From: Flavobacterium difficile
Lineage (GTDB): Bacteria > Bacteroidota > Bacteroidia > Flavobacteriales > Flavobacteriaceae
Length of the DNA stretch: 64,000 nucleotides
Assembly (NCBI RefSeq): GCF_011392115.1
Contig: NZ_JAAJBT010000002.1
Span: 310,001-374,000, forward strand
Direction of reading: 5' to 3'
Shown here: positions 25,930 to 35,658 of the stretch, one piece after another
Layout: each line of letters opens with the position of its first letter
Numbering within the stretch: the stretch's first letter is position 1
The notes under the pieces: model-generated
What the model saw: the letters and a program-made list of their open reading frames with translations, nothing else
Database searches by the model: none
What the model was told of the DNA's origin: nothing
Translations under genes and position numbers: made by a program

Positions 25930-26952
25930 TTATCTTGGAATTTCTACAGAATCTACAATTTGTTTGATGATTTCTGAAGCGCTAATTCCTTCCATTTCTC
26001 TTTCTGGTGTAACCACAACACGGTGTTGTAAAACAGGTATGGCAGCTTCTTTAATATCTTCTGGAGTTACGAAATCTCTTCCTTTTATGGCAGCGAAACC
26101 TTTTGAAGCATTTAAAATAGCAATTGAAGCTCTTGGTGAAGCTCCTAAATATAAAAACGGATTTTCACGTGTGTTTAAAACAACTTTAGCGATGTATTCA
26201 ATTAAATTAGGTTCAATAATAATTTGCTTTAATAAACCTTGAAATTCTTTGATTTCACTTTTAGAAACAATTGTGGCAACATCAGCCATTTTATTTCTGT
26301 TTTGCAAGTCATTTTCTTTTTGAAGAATTGTAATTTCTTCTGATAAATCTGGATATCCAATTGTTATCTTGAATAAAAAACGGTCTAATTGCGCTTCTGG
26401 TAAACGGTATGTTCCTTCTTGCTCAATTGGGTTTTGCGTGGCAATTACCAAAAAAGGTTCGTCCATGGTGTACGTTTTTCCATCAACTGTAATTTGTCTT
26501 TCTTCCATCACTTCAAACAAAGCGGCTTGCGTTTTAGCAGGCGCACGGTTAATTTCATCAATTAAAATGAAATTAGAAAAAACAGGTCCTTTTTTAAATT
26601 CGAAGCTCGATTTTGATAAATCGAAAACCGATGTTCCAATAATATCAGAAGGCATTAAATCTGGAGTAAATTGAATTCTGCTAAAATCTAAAGCCATCGA
26701 TTTAGATAATAATTTAGCCGTTAATGTTTTTGCAACTCCAGGAACTCCTTCAAGTAAAATATGTCCGTTAGCTAAAATAGAAACAATCAATTGGTCTATC
26801 ATTTTGTGCTGACCAACAATAACTTTTCCTAATTCTTGTCTAATTTTATCGACACTTGTTTTCAGTGGTTCTAAATTTAATCGGGATTGAAAATTTACAT
26901 TTTCGTTATTTTCAATAGCTTCCTGATTTTCGTTTGTTTCAAATGTTTCCAT
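25930..26952 (-). CDS. MoxR family AAA+ ATPase
   Basis: 340 residues. Walker A GVPGVAKT, Walker B LIDEINRAPAKTQ, sensor-1 FLVIATQNPIEQEGTYRLPE with the arginine-finger region AQLDRFLF, and the lid ending SPRASIAIL and VTPEDIKEAAIPVL. MoxR proteins are chaperone-like ATPases that act with vWA/DUF58 partners. It sits between DUF4350 (ten bases upstream) and DUF58, in the classic membrane cluster. Confidence 0.95.
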   Translation of the reverse strand: METFETNENQEAIENNENVNFQSRLNLEPLKTSVDKIRQELGKVIVGQHKMIDQLIVSILANGHILLEGVPGVAKTLTAKLLSKSMALDFSRIQFTPDLMPSDIIGTSVFDLSKSSFEFKKGPVFSNFILIDEINRAPAKTQAALFEVMEERQITVDGKTYTMDEPFLVIATQNPIEQEGTYRLPEAQLDRFLFKITIGYPDLSEEITILQKENDLQNRNKMADVATIVSKSEIKEFQGLLKQIIIEPNLIEYIAKVVLNTRENPFLYLGASPRASIAILNASKGFAAIKGRDFVTPEDIKEAAIPVLQHRVVVTPEREMEGISASEIIKQIVDSVEIPR

Positions 26953-26961
26953 ATTTTATAA

Positions 26962-28317
26962 CTATAAATTAAGTTTTTCTATTAGTGTGTTTAGTTCTAC
27001 CAAGTCTTTCTCAGAAATAGAAGAGCTATTTTTGATAAAATTTATTTTAGCAATCGCTTTTATAATATCAGTTTTATTTTTGGAGGTTTTTAAATGAAGC
27101 CTATTGATAAAGGTATCATCTAAAACAGTTGTTTCCAGATAGTATTCTTTTCTAATTTTTTCTAGAAAATATACAATTTTCTTTTCTGCAATGTCACTAT
27201 GATTTTTTTCAATGAAATATAAATTTCCTATGGTTTTAGCAAATTCAACAGTTGTATTTTTTACGGGTTCTATAATTGGAATTACTCGCTGTCTTCTTTT
27301 GGCGTTAAATAAAATGAAAATAAGTATGCCGAATAGTCCTAAATACCAAGCCCATTTTAAGGATGGTTGGCTGAAGATAAAACGTAACGGACTATCGGTT
27401 ATAGATTTAGCTTGTTCGCCTTCAACATTCCAATAAATAGTTTTAGAATCGATATGGGAACAAACTAACTCAACATATTTATAGTTGTCTTTTAATAAAT
27501 AATAGTTTGTAAAAGCAATGGGTTGAAGATGTAATAAAAACTTCCCATCGCCATATTTTATTTCAACAAAATTAGGTAAAACGTATTTTCCGTCTTCAAA
27601 AAAACCTAAAATTTTAGTCGATTTTTTATCGAATTTGCTGAAATAGTAATCGGAAGCGCCTTTATCAAATTCAAAATTGATACGGGAAGTAACTAATTTA
27701 CTTTTCAATTTATTTTGGATATGATTTCTTAACATAATTTCAATATGTAAAGAATCTTTAATAATGTCAGGTAAAGTTGTTGCACTTATAAATACGGTGT
27801 TTCCATCTTCTACAAAATATAACAATTCTTCCGATGATCTTTCATCGAATTTACAAAAATCGGAAACTGAAAAAATGGTTCCTTTTTTTTGATTTGTTAC
27901 GGTAACACTTTCAATTGTATTTTGGTCTTCATAAAAATTCGTATCAACCGTAGATTCATATGAATTTGAATTAATAGAAAGTGTATCAATTTGAGTATAA
28001 GTAACAGTGTCTGTATTTTCATACGATATGGTATCTACAACAACTGGTGGTAAATTGCTTTCATAATTTGTACCGTTATCGTATGTGTTAGTATCATAAA
28101 AAAATTCGTAAGGCGTTTCTGAAAATTTTTCCAGATTTTGATTTTTGAATAACTCGCGACTTTCTTCGTTAAATATTTTTAAACCAAATGGTATTTTATC
28201 ATTAACACCATACGTTTGTCGCCAATTAATTGGTTTTGTTTTGGTAGAATCTGCAAAAACAATTAGAACTAAAACTAGCACCAAAAAGAAAATAAGAAAT
28301 TTGCTATTTTTACTCAT
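26962..28317 (-). CDS. DUF4350 domain-containing membrane protein
   Basis: 451 residues. A first helix (KFLIFFLVLVLVLIVFADS) is followed by a large extracytoplasmic part with a Thr/Ser/Asn/Asp-rich insert at about 70-130 and the DUF4350 region (ELLYFVEDGNTVFISATTLP). A second helix is near 325-345 (WAWYLGLFGILIFILFNAKR), followed by a cytoplasmic helical tail (YFLEKIRKEYYLETTVLDD). It starts two bases after the DUF4129 stop. Function unknown but invariably found with MoxR/DUF58 in this phylum. Confidence 0.87.
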   Translation of the reverse strand: MSKNSKFLIFFLVLVLVLIVFADSTKTKPINWRQTYGVNDKIPFGLKIFNEESRELFKNQNLEKFSETPYEFFYDTNTYDNGTNYESNLPPVVVDTISYENTDTVTYTQIDTLSINSNSYESTVDTNFYEDQNTIESVTVTNQKKGTIFSVSDFCKFDERSSEELLYFVEDGNTVFISATTLPDIIKDSLHIEIMLRNHIQNKLKSKLVTSRINFEFDKGASDYYFSKFDKKSTKILGFFEDGKYVLPNFVEIKYGDGKFLLHLQPIAFTNYYLLKDNYKYVELVCSHIDSKTIYWNVEGEQAKSITDSPLRFIFSQPSLKWAWYLGLFGILIFILFNAKRRQRVIPIIEPVKNTTVEFAKTIGNLYFIEKNHSDIAEKKIVYFLEKIRKEYYLETTVLDDTFINRLHLKTSKNKTDIIKAIAKINFIKNSSSISEKDLVELNTLIEKLNL

Positions 28318-28319
28318 GA

Positions 28320-29069
28320 TTATTTGTTCTGAATGGCGTTAATAAAATGACTTTCTGCTTTGGTAAAATCTTCTTGTGTCAATTCAAATTCACCATACCA
28401 GCAATAGTCGTATATGTACGATAAAAATTCGAATTCTTTTTTTAAAGTTTCATTTTTAATTTCTAGTAAATAATCGGAATTTGTTTTTTCAATATCCCAT
28501 TCTATAATGGCTCTATCCGAAAACGATTTTAACAACCATAAATAATAATATCTTGTAGCAATTCGGAAATCATTATTCGATTTTGCGGTTGCAATAACTT
28601 CTTGAAAATTAATAAAATGAATGTTTTCTTGGTCTAATGTTCCTACTTTTATTTTTTTTGTATTTCTACTAAAAACCCAGCTACCTTCTTTGTTTAATAG
28701 AAGTTTTACAATCATAAAAATTACAAATCCAATGATGGCAAATCCTAAAAATTTCATTATTATTTCTAAGTTCGAAAAAGCTTTCCCATCATCTGAAAAA
28801 CTAAACAATCGACTAAAAAAATCGGAAATTTTTTTCTTAAATTTTTGCCATTCTGTTAGTTGTTTGTTCTCTAATTTTGGTTGATAATTATACTCGTCTC
28901 CTTTATATTTGGATTGGAAATTACTTTCAAATTTTTTTTCTTTTGGTGGAGTAGTACTATAAAATGCTGTGTTTTCTTTAGTACTAATTGCCAAAGAATC
29001 CACTTCTTCTTGCGCATTTGAAAAAGTGATAAAAAATATAAAGAAGCTATATAAAAATTTATTCTTCAT
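28320..29069 (-). CDS. DUF4129 domain-containing membrane protein
   Basis: 249 residues. Signal peptide (MKNKFLYSFFIFFITFSNAQ), a polar stretch, one membrane helix at about 107-130 (FLGFAIIGFVIFMIVKLLL) and a C-terminal cytoplasmic DUF4129 helical domain (RIATRYYYLWLLKSFSDRAI, EKTNSDYLLEI, YDYCWYGEFELTQEDF). It overlaps the preceding membrane protein gene by 11 bases. Part of the SpoIIM/MoxR/DUF58 operon. Confidence 0.85.
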   Translation of the reverse strand: MKNKFLYSFFIFFITFSNAQEEVDSLAISTKENTAFYSTTPPKEKKFESNFQSKYKGDEYNYQPKLENKQLTEWQKFKKKISDFFSRLFSFSDDGKAFSNLEIIMKFLGFAIIGFVIFMIVKLLLNKEGSWVFSRNTKKIKVGTLDQENIHFINFQEVIATAKSNNDFRIATRYYYLWLLKSFSDRAIIEWDIEKTNSDYLLEIKNETLKKEFEFLSYIYDYCWYGEFELTQEDFTKAESHFINAIQNK

Positions 29070-30000
29070 TGCTTCCGATTAAGTCAATTTCAGAAAGATT
29101 ACTTGTTTTTTCTGTTTCATCTATCATCGAATAATACATAATTCCTTGATTTACAGAGATGATGTTTTGAAGTAGATAATTTAAAGTGATAGATAACATA
29201 AATGTAATTCCTATCATAATCATCATAAATGAAATGTTTTCTTGCTGATTGTCTAAATTTTGAGTTTCAATATTAAAAAACACACCAAAAATTCCAATAA
29301 AATAAGGAATAAACGAAATAAAAGAAACCACTGTATTCACAATCATATAAATAATTATAGTCGATCCAATTAGTGGCCAAGGTTTTTTAATAAATAATCG
29401 ATAGCCTTTAGAAATAGAGTCAAAATAACCATCATTTGTGCTAATGTAATTGTAATAAGCAAATGAAATACAAGTAAATAGCGCCGGAATAACAATTATA
29501 ATAAGAGGAATACCAATTAAAATAAATACCAATGCAAAACAGACAAAGGCTATAAGTCCTGCTAAAGGGAAAATTATTACTAAAGATATCAAGAAGAATA
29601 CAATAGATTTTCCAATTTTAGATTTTATAAATTTCCATAGGTTGGCTGCGTTTGTTTCTTCTTTTTTCTCTACAAGTTTTAAGTAAGCAATTGGAAATAA
29701 GCTATTTATAAACATTAAAATTAAGATTAAAACCAATGCTACGATTCCGTATCCTATAAATAAGTTTAAATTTTCTACAAGATAATTTTCAAAACCAACT
29801 CCTGAGTTTGGTGTGCCGTTTTGAAATAAACCGTCATAAAATACTTTAAAAAAGAAGTACAAAAGAACGATTAGAATCAATATAATTGCGCCGTTAATGG
29901 CAATATAATTCGCAAAGTAATTTTTTCCGTGAATTTTAAAAAACGTAAAAGTATCACTAATTAATTCGTTAAAAGTTCTTTTTTTATAAAGTTGAAACAT
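29059..30000 (-). CDS. Multi-pass membrane protein of the MoxR/DUF58 cluster
   Basis: 313 residues with about six membrane spans (NYIAINGAIILILIVLLYFF; FIGYGIVALVLILILMF; SIVFFLISLVIIFPLAGLIA; PLIIIVIPALFTCISFAYY; a further pair toward the C-terminus). The N-terminal amphipathic segment (KKRTFNELISDTFTFFKIHG) is typical of this cluster's unnamed integral proteins. It overlaps the SpoIIM gene by 17 bases and DUF4129 by 11, showing tight cotranscription. Function unknown. Confidence 0.78.
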   Translation of the reverse strand: MFQLYKKRTFNELISDTFTFFKIHGKNYFANYIAINGAIILILIVLLYFFFKVFYDGLFQNGTPNSGVGFENYLVENLNLFIGYGIVALVLILILMFINSLFPIAYLKLVEKKEETNAANLWKFIKSKIGKSIVFFLISLVIIFPLAGLIAFVCFALVFILIGIPLIIIVIPALFTCISFAYYNYISTNDGYFDSISKGYRLFIKKPWPLIGSTIIIYMIVNTVVSFISFIPYFIGIFGVFFNIETQNLDNQQENISFMMIMIGITFMLSITLNYLLQNIISVNQGIMYYSMIDETEKTSNLSEIDLIGSNEE

Positions 30001-30961
30001 GAGATTTGATTTTTTTATTAACTATAAAAGGATAAATTAAATAGTAAAAACTGATTAAAGATAGCGTGAGTAAAATAATTCCTACGCTAAGCCAAATTGG
30101 CATTTCAATAGAATATCGGGTAATGTAACCTTCTAAAAAGCCAGCAGCTATTGTAAAAGGAAAAGTACTTAAAAAGATTTTGAATGTATTTTTGAATCCT
30201 ATTTTGAATGAATTTAATCGAGAAAAAGTTTTTGGAAATAAAATACTTGCGCCAAGCGCAAAACCGCATGCAGCTTCTATTACAATGGCAAAAATTTCCA
30301 TAGAACCGTGAATCCAAATTCCTCTAACACTTTGCCATAAAACTCCTTGTTGATAAAAGAAATATTGAAAAGATCCTATCATAATGCAATTATACATAAA
30401 AATAGAAAACGTACCAATTCCAGCAAAAATTCCATAGAAGTACGATTTAATTCCAACCATTAAATTGTTAAAGGTGATCCCAATAAAACTTCCCCAATTG
30501 CTTCCCGATTTGTAAATAGCGACCGGATTTCCTTTTTTAATATTTTCTAAAGTTTCATTAACATAGCCATCAGAAAGAATTAATCTTACAAATGCATCAT
30601 CATAATGTGCAGAGATTACCCCAATTCCTGTTAATAAAAAAAACAAGATAAAAGCATATAAAACGTATCTTCTGTATTCATAAACAAGCATGGGAACTTC
30701 TTCTTTAAAGAAAAAAGCCAATCTATTTGTATCTTGTCTTTTAGTTTTATAAATTTTTTGATACGTTTGTGACGCCAAGTGATTTAAGTACACAACGGTT
30801 TTACTTTTTGGATAATACGTTTGTGCGTACGACAAATCGTTAACTAAATGTATGTACAAATTAGCTAAATCATCAGGATTTTTTTTAGTTTTACCAAAAA
30901 TTGCTTGTTCAAAGTCAAGCCATTTTGGTTTATTTTGTTTAATAAATGCTACTTCTCTCAT
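29984..30961 (-). CDS. Stage II sporulation protein M-like (SpoIIM) membrane protein
   Basis: 325 residues. A cytoplasmic N-terminal 100 residues (MREVAFIKQNKPKWLDFEQA) precede a SpoIIM-type membrane domain with five or six helices. The family signatures NLMVGIKSYFYGIFAGIGTF, WIHGSMEIFAIVIEAACGFALG and FTIAAGFLEGYITR are present. Non-sporulating Bacteroidetes use this protein outside sporulation; in this operon it accompanies MoxR/DUF58. It is divergent from the RDD gene with 20 bases between start codons. Confidence 0.9.
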   Translation of the reverse strand: MREVAFIKQNKPKWLDFEQAIFGKTKKNPDDLANLYIHLVNDLSYAQTYYPKSKTVVYLNHLASQTYQKIYKTKRQDTNRLAFFFKEEVPMLVYEYRRYVLYAFILFFLLTGIGVISAHYDDAFVRLILSDGYVNETLENIKKGNPVAIYKSGSNWGSFIGITFNNLMVGIKSYFYGIFAGIGTFSIFMYNCIMIGSFQYFFYQQGVLWQSVRGIWIHGSMEIFAIVIEAACGFALGASILFPKTFSRLNSFKIGFKNTFKIFLSTFPFTIAAGFLEGYITRYSIEMPIWLSVGIILLTLSLISFYYLIYPFIVNKKIKSHVSTL

Positions 30962-30981
30962 GAAGTGCTAAAATATAAATT

Positions 30982-31722
30982 ATGAATCAATTATCCATAA
31001 CAACTACGCAAAATGTTAATATAAATTTTACTGCAGCAAGTGTTGGAGATAGAATTATTGGTCAACTGCTTGATACTCTGGTGAAAATAGCCTATATGAT
31101 TTCTATTTCTTATGTTTTGGATTTTACTGGTGCGAATAAATATTTGAATTTTGAAGACACTTGGTCTACAGTTGCCATTATGATCTTGATATTTTCTCCA
31201 GCAATTGTATATAGTCTTGTTCAAGAAAGTTTATGGGAAGGACAAACGATAGGCAAAAAGTTAATGAAAATGAAAGTGATAAAGATAGACGGTTATCAGG
31301 CCGGTTTTGGAGATTATTTAATTAGATGGTTGTTCCGAACTATTGATGTTTTAATTGGTAGTGGCATTATAGGTATCATTTTTATAGCAACGAACAAAAA
31401 AAGTCAACGTTTAGGAGATATAGCAGCTGGAACTGCAGTCATTTCCTTGAAAAATAAAATAAATATAAATCATACAATATTACAAGAACTTCAAGAGGAT
31501 TATGTACCAGTATATCCAGAAGTGATTAAGCTTTCGGATAACGACATGCGCATCATCAAAGATACTTTCGAAAGTTGCTTGAAATCTAAAGATTATGTTA
31601 CGATTTCTAAAATGAGAAAGAAAATAATTGATGTAACAGGTTTAAAATACGATTCAAATACAGATGTAGAATTTGTGCGAACGGTACTTAAAGATTATAA
31701 TTTTTATACCAGAAACATGTAG
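30982..31722 (+). CDS. RDD family membrane protein
   Basis: 246 residues. The RDD domain at about 15-155 has the Arg-Asp pair in AASVGDRIIGQLLDTLVKIA, helices at about 40-75, the QTIGKKLMKMKVI and DYLIRWLFRTIDVLIGSG blocks, and QRLGDIAAGTAVI. A cytoplasmic tail of 85 residues follows. Transport of ions or a small role in the MoxR cluster is suggested by family only. Starts 20 bases from the divergent SpoIIM gene and ends three bases before the convergent T9SS substrate gene. Confidence 0.9.
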   Translation: MNQLSITTTQNVNINFTAASVGDRIIGQLLDTLVKIAYMISISYVLDFTGANKYLNFEDTWSTVAIMILIFSPAIVYSLVQESLWEGQTIGKKLMKMKVIKIDGYQAGFGDYLIRWLFRTIDVLIGSGIIGIIFIATNKKSQRLGDIAAGTAVISLKNKININHTILQELQEDYVPVYPEVIKLSDNDMRIIKDTFESCLKSKDYVTISKMRKKIIDVTGLKYDSNTDVEFVRTVLKDYNFYTRNM

Positions 31723-31725
31723 TTT

Positions 31726-33519
31726 CTAGCGTTTTAAAAATAAATAACCCGTTATCGGATTGGGATAATCTTTGTCGTTTAAATATAAAATATAATAGTA
31801 TGTGCCACCTGGTGAAAGATCATTGCCAACAGCATTTTCAGCTTTTCCGTTCCAATCTGGTTTTTGGTTATTACCTGTCCAAATTAATCTGCCCCAGCGG
31901 TTATAGATTTCTAGTTTGAAATTTAAAAATATATCTCGTAAGCCTTCAATGTAAAAAAAATCGTTTAATCCATCGTTGTTTGGCGACACGGCATTATAAA
32001 TTATCGGTTCGCAATTTCGGGTAATTAATTGAAAAGATCTAATTGAAAAGCAACCATCCGTATTTTCAATTCTAACCCAAATTATTTTTGGAGTAGTTAT
32101 CGCCTCATAGTTGGAGATATTACTAATAGGGTTGTTTGAAGAAAGGGCATCGTTTTCAGTTTCGTAAAAAGTAACCACATCTGTAACATTTGTTTTAATT
32201 GAGTTTTCATAAGTTGCAAAATCGAAAATCCCTCGAGTTAATCCTAAATTACAGTTTGTGATATTAGCCGGAATATTAAAGTTTGGAGAAACTAAAAGTC
32301 GAATTGGAAGTGTAAACGAATTATTACTTTCGGAAATTTCATTTATATTTCCAGTCCCATTTCCAGTATCGTCAACTCGTGCAACTAAATTAAATTGTAA
32401 AGGAATAGAAGTTGGAATCGTCAATGTGATACTTCCATTTTCTAAACCATCCATCGGAATAGTATTTTGTGTAAATGCCGAACCTATTACAACATCATCA
32501 GCATAAAAGGTTATCGGCGTGTTGGCTGGTAAATCTGCCGTTGCATTAAAATTGGTTACAGTGTAATTTAGTACTAATTCTCTAACATTACAGCTTACAC
32601 TTGGAGCGATAAAATTAATTCTTGCATCTGGTAACTGACTGTTTAATTTGGTAACTATAGCATTTACCATCACATAATCTTGAAGTGAAGTAAGTTGAAT
32701 TAATGCCGAAGTATCACCAATATTAATATTATTTTGAATGTTATAAATATCCAAATCCATATTGAACAACTGATTGGAGTTTGTTTCAGAATTTGTACTG
32801 TTGAAAGCGTTATTGGAAGGGTTTAAAGGCGGATTACTTAAAATATTTCCGTTTATTCTTAGAGTTTCTCCGTTTGCAATTCCAGAATCGCCTTCCCAAG
32901 CTAAAAAACCAATTTTGGCATCTACATTATCTATAACATTTAAAGCATTTAAGGGTACGTTTAAAAAATTTTGAGTAGAAGAAACGACTTGCATTCCATC
33001 GTAAACGTTTAACTGATTTAAAGGTAAACTTGGATTTTTGTAAACAACAATTAATGCCCAACCTGCAAAATTAGTACTGTTTAGCGCATGATAATTTATA
33101 AAACTGCTCACATCTAAGTCGGAAAGTGTATAAATGCCATTTCCGGTAGTTTGCACTTGTGTGGTAACATCTGCAAAAGCACTAAAAAAATTAAATCCTG
33201 ATCCTTGTGCTAATAAATTAGAAAACGTTCTAGATGCTGTAACATCGGTACCGTTTAATTTTACGTTAAAATCGCCCGTTCCACAACCTGCCCAATATAA
33301 GTAAGCACTTTCAATCGTATCTCCCGTGTTTAAAGCAAGTGTAGCATCTGAACTTGTAAAAACTATTGGCGGAAAAGTTTGAAATGAGTTTTCAATAGGG
33401 TTTAGTGTATTTCCCACAAATGTAAAATCATATCGTCCATTAAATTGACTATACAAACCAATATTTTGAGCATACGATTGCTGAAATAGTATTATAATTA
33501 GAAGTATTTTTTTCATCAA
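31726..33519 (-). CDS. Secreted protein with gliding-motility-type (type B) T9SS C-terminal domain
   Basis: 597 residues (or 596 from the second ATG). Signal peptide MKKILLIIILFQQSYAQN. The middle (30-500) is Asn/Thr/Ser-rich beta structure with DUF-type and CARDB-like Ig segments (RINFIAPSVSCNVRELVLNY, ADLPANTPITFYADDVVIG). The last 95 residues form the type B sorting domain: NAVSPNNDGLNDFFYIEGL, LEIYNRWGRLIW, WNGK and the final TYYYILYLNDK plus GYLFLKR. It is exported by the type IX system and anchored or released at the cell surface; adhesin-like by inference. Confidence 0.92.
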   Translation of the reverse strand: MMKKILLIIILFQQSYAQNIGLYSQFNGRYDFTFVGNTLNPIENSFQTFPPIVFTSSDATLALNTGDTIESAYLYWAGCGTGDFNVKLNGTDVTASRTFSNLLAQGSGFNFFSAFADVTTQVQTTGNGIYTLSDLDVSSFINYHALNSTNFAGWALIVVYKNPSLPLNQLNVYDGMQVVSSTQNFLNVPLNALNVIDNVDAKIGFLAWEGDSGIANGETLRINGNILSNPPLNPSNNAFNSTNSETNSNQLFNMDLDIYNIQNNINIGDTSALIQLTSLQDYVMVNAIVTKLNSQLPDARINFIAPSVSCNVRELVLNYTVTNFNATADLPANTPITFYADDVVIGSAFTQNTIPMDGLENGSITLTIPTSIPLQFNLVARVDDTGNGTGNINEISESNNSFTLPIRLLVSPNFNIPANITNCNLGLTRGIFDFATYENSIKTNVTDVVTFYETENDALSSNNPISNISNYEAITTPKIIWVRIENTDGCFSIRSFQLITRNCEPIIYNAVSPNNDGLNDFFYIEGLRDIFLNFKLEIYNRWGRLIWTGNNQKPDWNGKAENAVGNDLSPGGTYYYILYLNDKDYPNPITGYLFLKR

Positions 33520-33598
33520 ATGGAACTAATTTTAATATTTATGGATAATAATTTTACCAAAGTAATAAAATTTACTAATTTCCCCAAAGATTTATCTT

Positions 33599-34582
33599 AT
33601 GAACTCTTATAAAATAGTAAAATACGCTTCTGAACATTATGTAATCTGGAATGAATTTGTAGCCAAAGCCAAAAATGCTACTTTTTTATTTCACAGGGAT
33701 TTTATGGAATATCATTCTCATAAGTTTGAAGATTTTTCCTTACTTATTTTTGATCATAAAGAGAAGTTAAGAGCGCTTCTTCCTGCCAATATTTTTGAAA
33801 ATAATTTATATTCTCATCAAGGATTAACTTATGGAGGTTTGGTTTTGGATGAAAATTGTAAACTTTCAGATGTGCTTCAAATAAATTATCAACTTTTAAA
33901 GCATTTATCTGAAAAAGGAATTGAAAAATTACAACTAAAAATTATTCCAACGATTTACAATAATTTGCCTTCCGATGAAATGGAATATGTTTGTTTTTTG
34001 TTGGATGCTAATTTAATTAGAAGAGATGCAATTGCTATTTTAGATTTATCAAACAAAATAGAAATTTCAAGAGTAAGAAAGCGCGGTATAGAAACGGGAA
34101 AAAAGCACCAATTAAAAATTAAAGAAGAAGCTACTTTTGAGGCATTTTGGAACGAATTGTTACTTCCAAATTTAAAGTCAAAATACAACACAAATCCGGT
34201 GCATTCTTTAAAAGAAATAACCTATTTGAAATCGAAATTTCCTAATTTAATCAAACAGTTCAATGTATATTTTGAAGACAAATTAGTAGGTGGAGTAACC
34301 GTTTTTATTACTAAAAATGTAATTCATCCTCAATATATTGCCGGAAATGCAGCATTTAATACATTGTATGGCGGTTTAGATTTTTTATATCAGCATTTGA
34401 TAACAACTGTTTTTCCTAATGAAAAGTATTTTGATTTCGGAATTTCTAATGAAAATAAGGGAAGAAATGTTAATGAAAGTCTGCATTATTGGAAAGAATC
34501 TTTTGGAGCAAGAACCATAGTTCAGAATTTTTATGAAATTGAAACTAAGAATTTCGATCAATTAAAATCAGTTTTAATATGA
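33599..34582 (+). CDS. GNAT/FemAB-type acyltransferase
   Basis: 327 residues. The C-terminal half (YLKSKFPNLIKQFNVYFED, KLVGGVTVFITKNVIHPQYI, LYGGLDFLYQHLITTVFPNE, YFDFGISNENKGRNVNESLH) is the GNAT-like fold seen in polysaccharide-cluster N-acyltransferases and FemAB relatives. First gene of the plus-strand surface-polysaccharide cluster; its stop overlaps the aminotransferase start (ATGA). It probably transfers an acyl group to the amino sugar made by its neighbour, an inference from position. Confidence 0.78.
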   Translation: MNSYKIVKYASEHYVIWNEFVAKAKNATFLFHRDFMEYHSHKFEDFSLLIFDHKEKLRALLPANIFENNLYSHQGLTYGGLVLDENCKLSDVLQINYQLLKHLSEKGIEKLQLKIIPTIYNNLPSDEMEYVCFLLDANLIRRDAIAILDLSNKIEISRVRKRGIETGKKHQLKIKEEATFEAFWNELLLPNLKSKYNTNPVHSLKEITYLKSKFPNLIKQFNVYFEDKLVGGVTVFITKNVIHPQYIAGNAAFNTLYGGLDFLYQHLITTVFPNEKYFDFGISNENKGRNVNESLHYWKESFGARTIVQNFYEIETKNFDQLKSVLI

Positions 34583-35658
34583 TAAAATTTCTCGATTTAC
34601 AACAACTCAATCAGCCTTTTGAAGCGCAATTTTTATCTAAAACAAAAGAATTTTTAGATACAGGTTGGTATATTTTAGGAAATGAAGTACGACAATTTGA
34701 AAAAAGTTTTGCTAGCTATTCAAATGCCAAATATTGTATTGGAGTAGGAAATGGGTTAGATGCACTAATTCTAATTTTAAAAGCGAACATTCAACTGGGA
34801 AATTTGCAAAAAGGCGATGAAGTTATTGTGCCAGCAAATACCTATATTGCTACTGTTTTAGCCATTTTACAAGCCGATTTAGTACCTGTTTTTGTAGAAC
34901 CAGATATCGAAACTTATAACATTAATCCAAACTTAATTGCTGAAAAAATAACTTCTAAAACAAAGGCTATTTTATTAGTGCATTTATATGGGCAGCTGGT
35001 AAAAATGGAAGAAATTACAGCAATCAGTGAAAAGTATAATTTACTAATTATTGAAGATGCTGCTCAAGCACATGGCTTGTCATTCGTAGGAAAGTATACA
35101 CGTGCTTTTAGTTTTTATCCTGGAAAAAATTTAGGCGCTTTAGGCGATGGTGGCGCAATTACAACTGACGATGATAAACTTGCGGAACTATTATATTCAT
35201 TAAGAAATTATGGTTCAGATAAAAAATATCATAATGATTATGTTGGAATAAATTCTCGTTTAGACGAATTACAAGCTGCTTTTTTGAGTATCAAATTGCC
35301 TTATTTAGATGCCGAAAATATAGCGCGACAAAAAATAGCCAAACGTTATTTAGCGGAAATCAGCAACAGTAAAATTGTTTTACCCACTTGCGAAAAAATG
35401 GATAATCATGTATTTCACTTGTTTGTAATTCGTACTGAAAATAGAGACGAATTAAAAGAGTATTTGCTAAAAAATGGAATTGAAACCATAATTCATTATC
35501 CCATTCCACCGCACAAACAAAAAGCGTTACAAGATTTTAACACAATAAATTTACCAATTACAGAAAAAATTCATCGTGAAGTGTTGAGTTTACCTATTAG
35601 TTCTGTTTTGTCACATACCGAAGTTTCTCATATTATTGCTACTTTAAATAACTATTAA
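34579..35658 (+). CDS. DegT/DnrJ/EryC1 family sugar aminotransferase
   Basis: 359 residues. PLP-dependent transaminase of nucleotide-linked keto-sugars. Landmarks: GVGNGLDALILILKA (phosphate loop), VIVPANTYIATVLAIL, D160 in LLIIEDAAQAHGL, the PLP lysine K183 in FYPGKNLGALGDGGAI, then INSRLDELQAAFLSIKL and IIHYPIPPHKQ. The sequence is close in style to dTDP-3-keto-6-deoxyhexose aminotransferases (FdtB/QdtB), but the matching isomerase is not in the window, so the exact sugar is not assigned. Confidence 0.92.
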   Translation: MIKFLDLQQLNQPFEAQFLSKTKEFLDTGWYILGNEVRQFEKSFASYSNAKYCIGVGNGLDALILILKANIQLGNLQKGDEVIVPANTYIATVLAILQADLVPVFVEPDIETYNINPNLIAEKITSKTKAILLVHLYGQLVKMEEITAISEKYNLLIIEDAAQAHGLSFVGKYTRAFSFYPGKNLGALGDGGAITTDDDKLAELLYSLRNYGSDKKYHNDYVGINSRLDELQAAFLSIKLPYLDAENIARQKIAKRYLAEISNSKIVLPTCEKMDNHVFHLFVIRTENRDELKEYLLKNGIETIIHYPIPPHKQKALQDFNTINLPITEKIHREVLSLPISSVLSHTEVSHIIATLNNY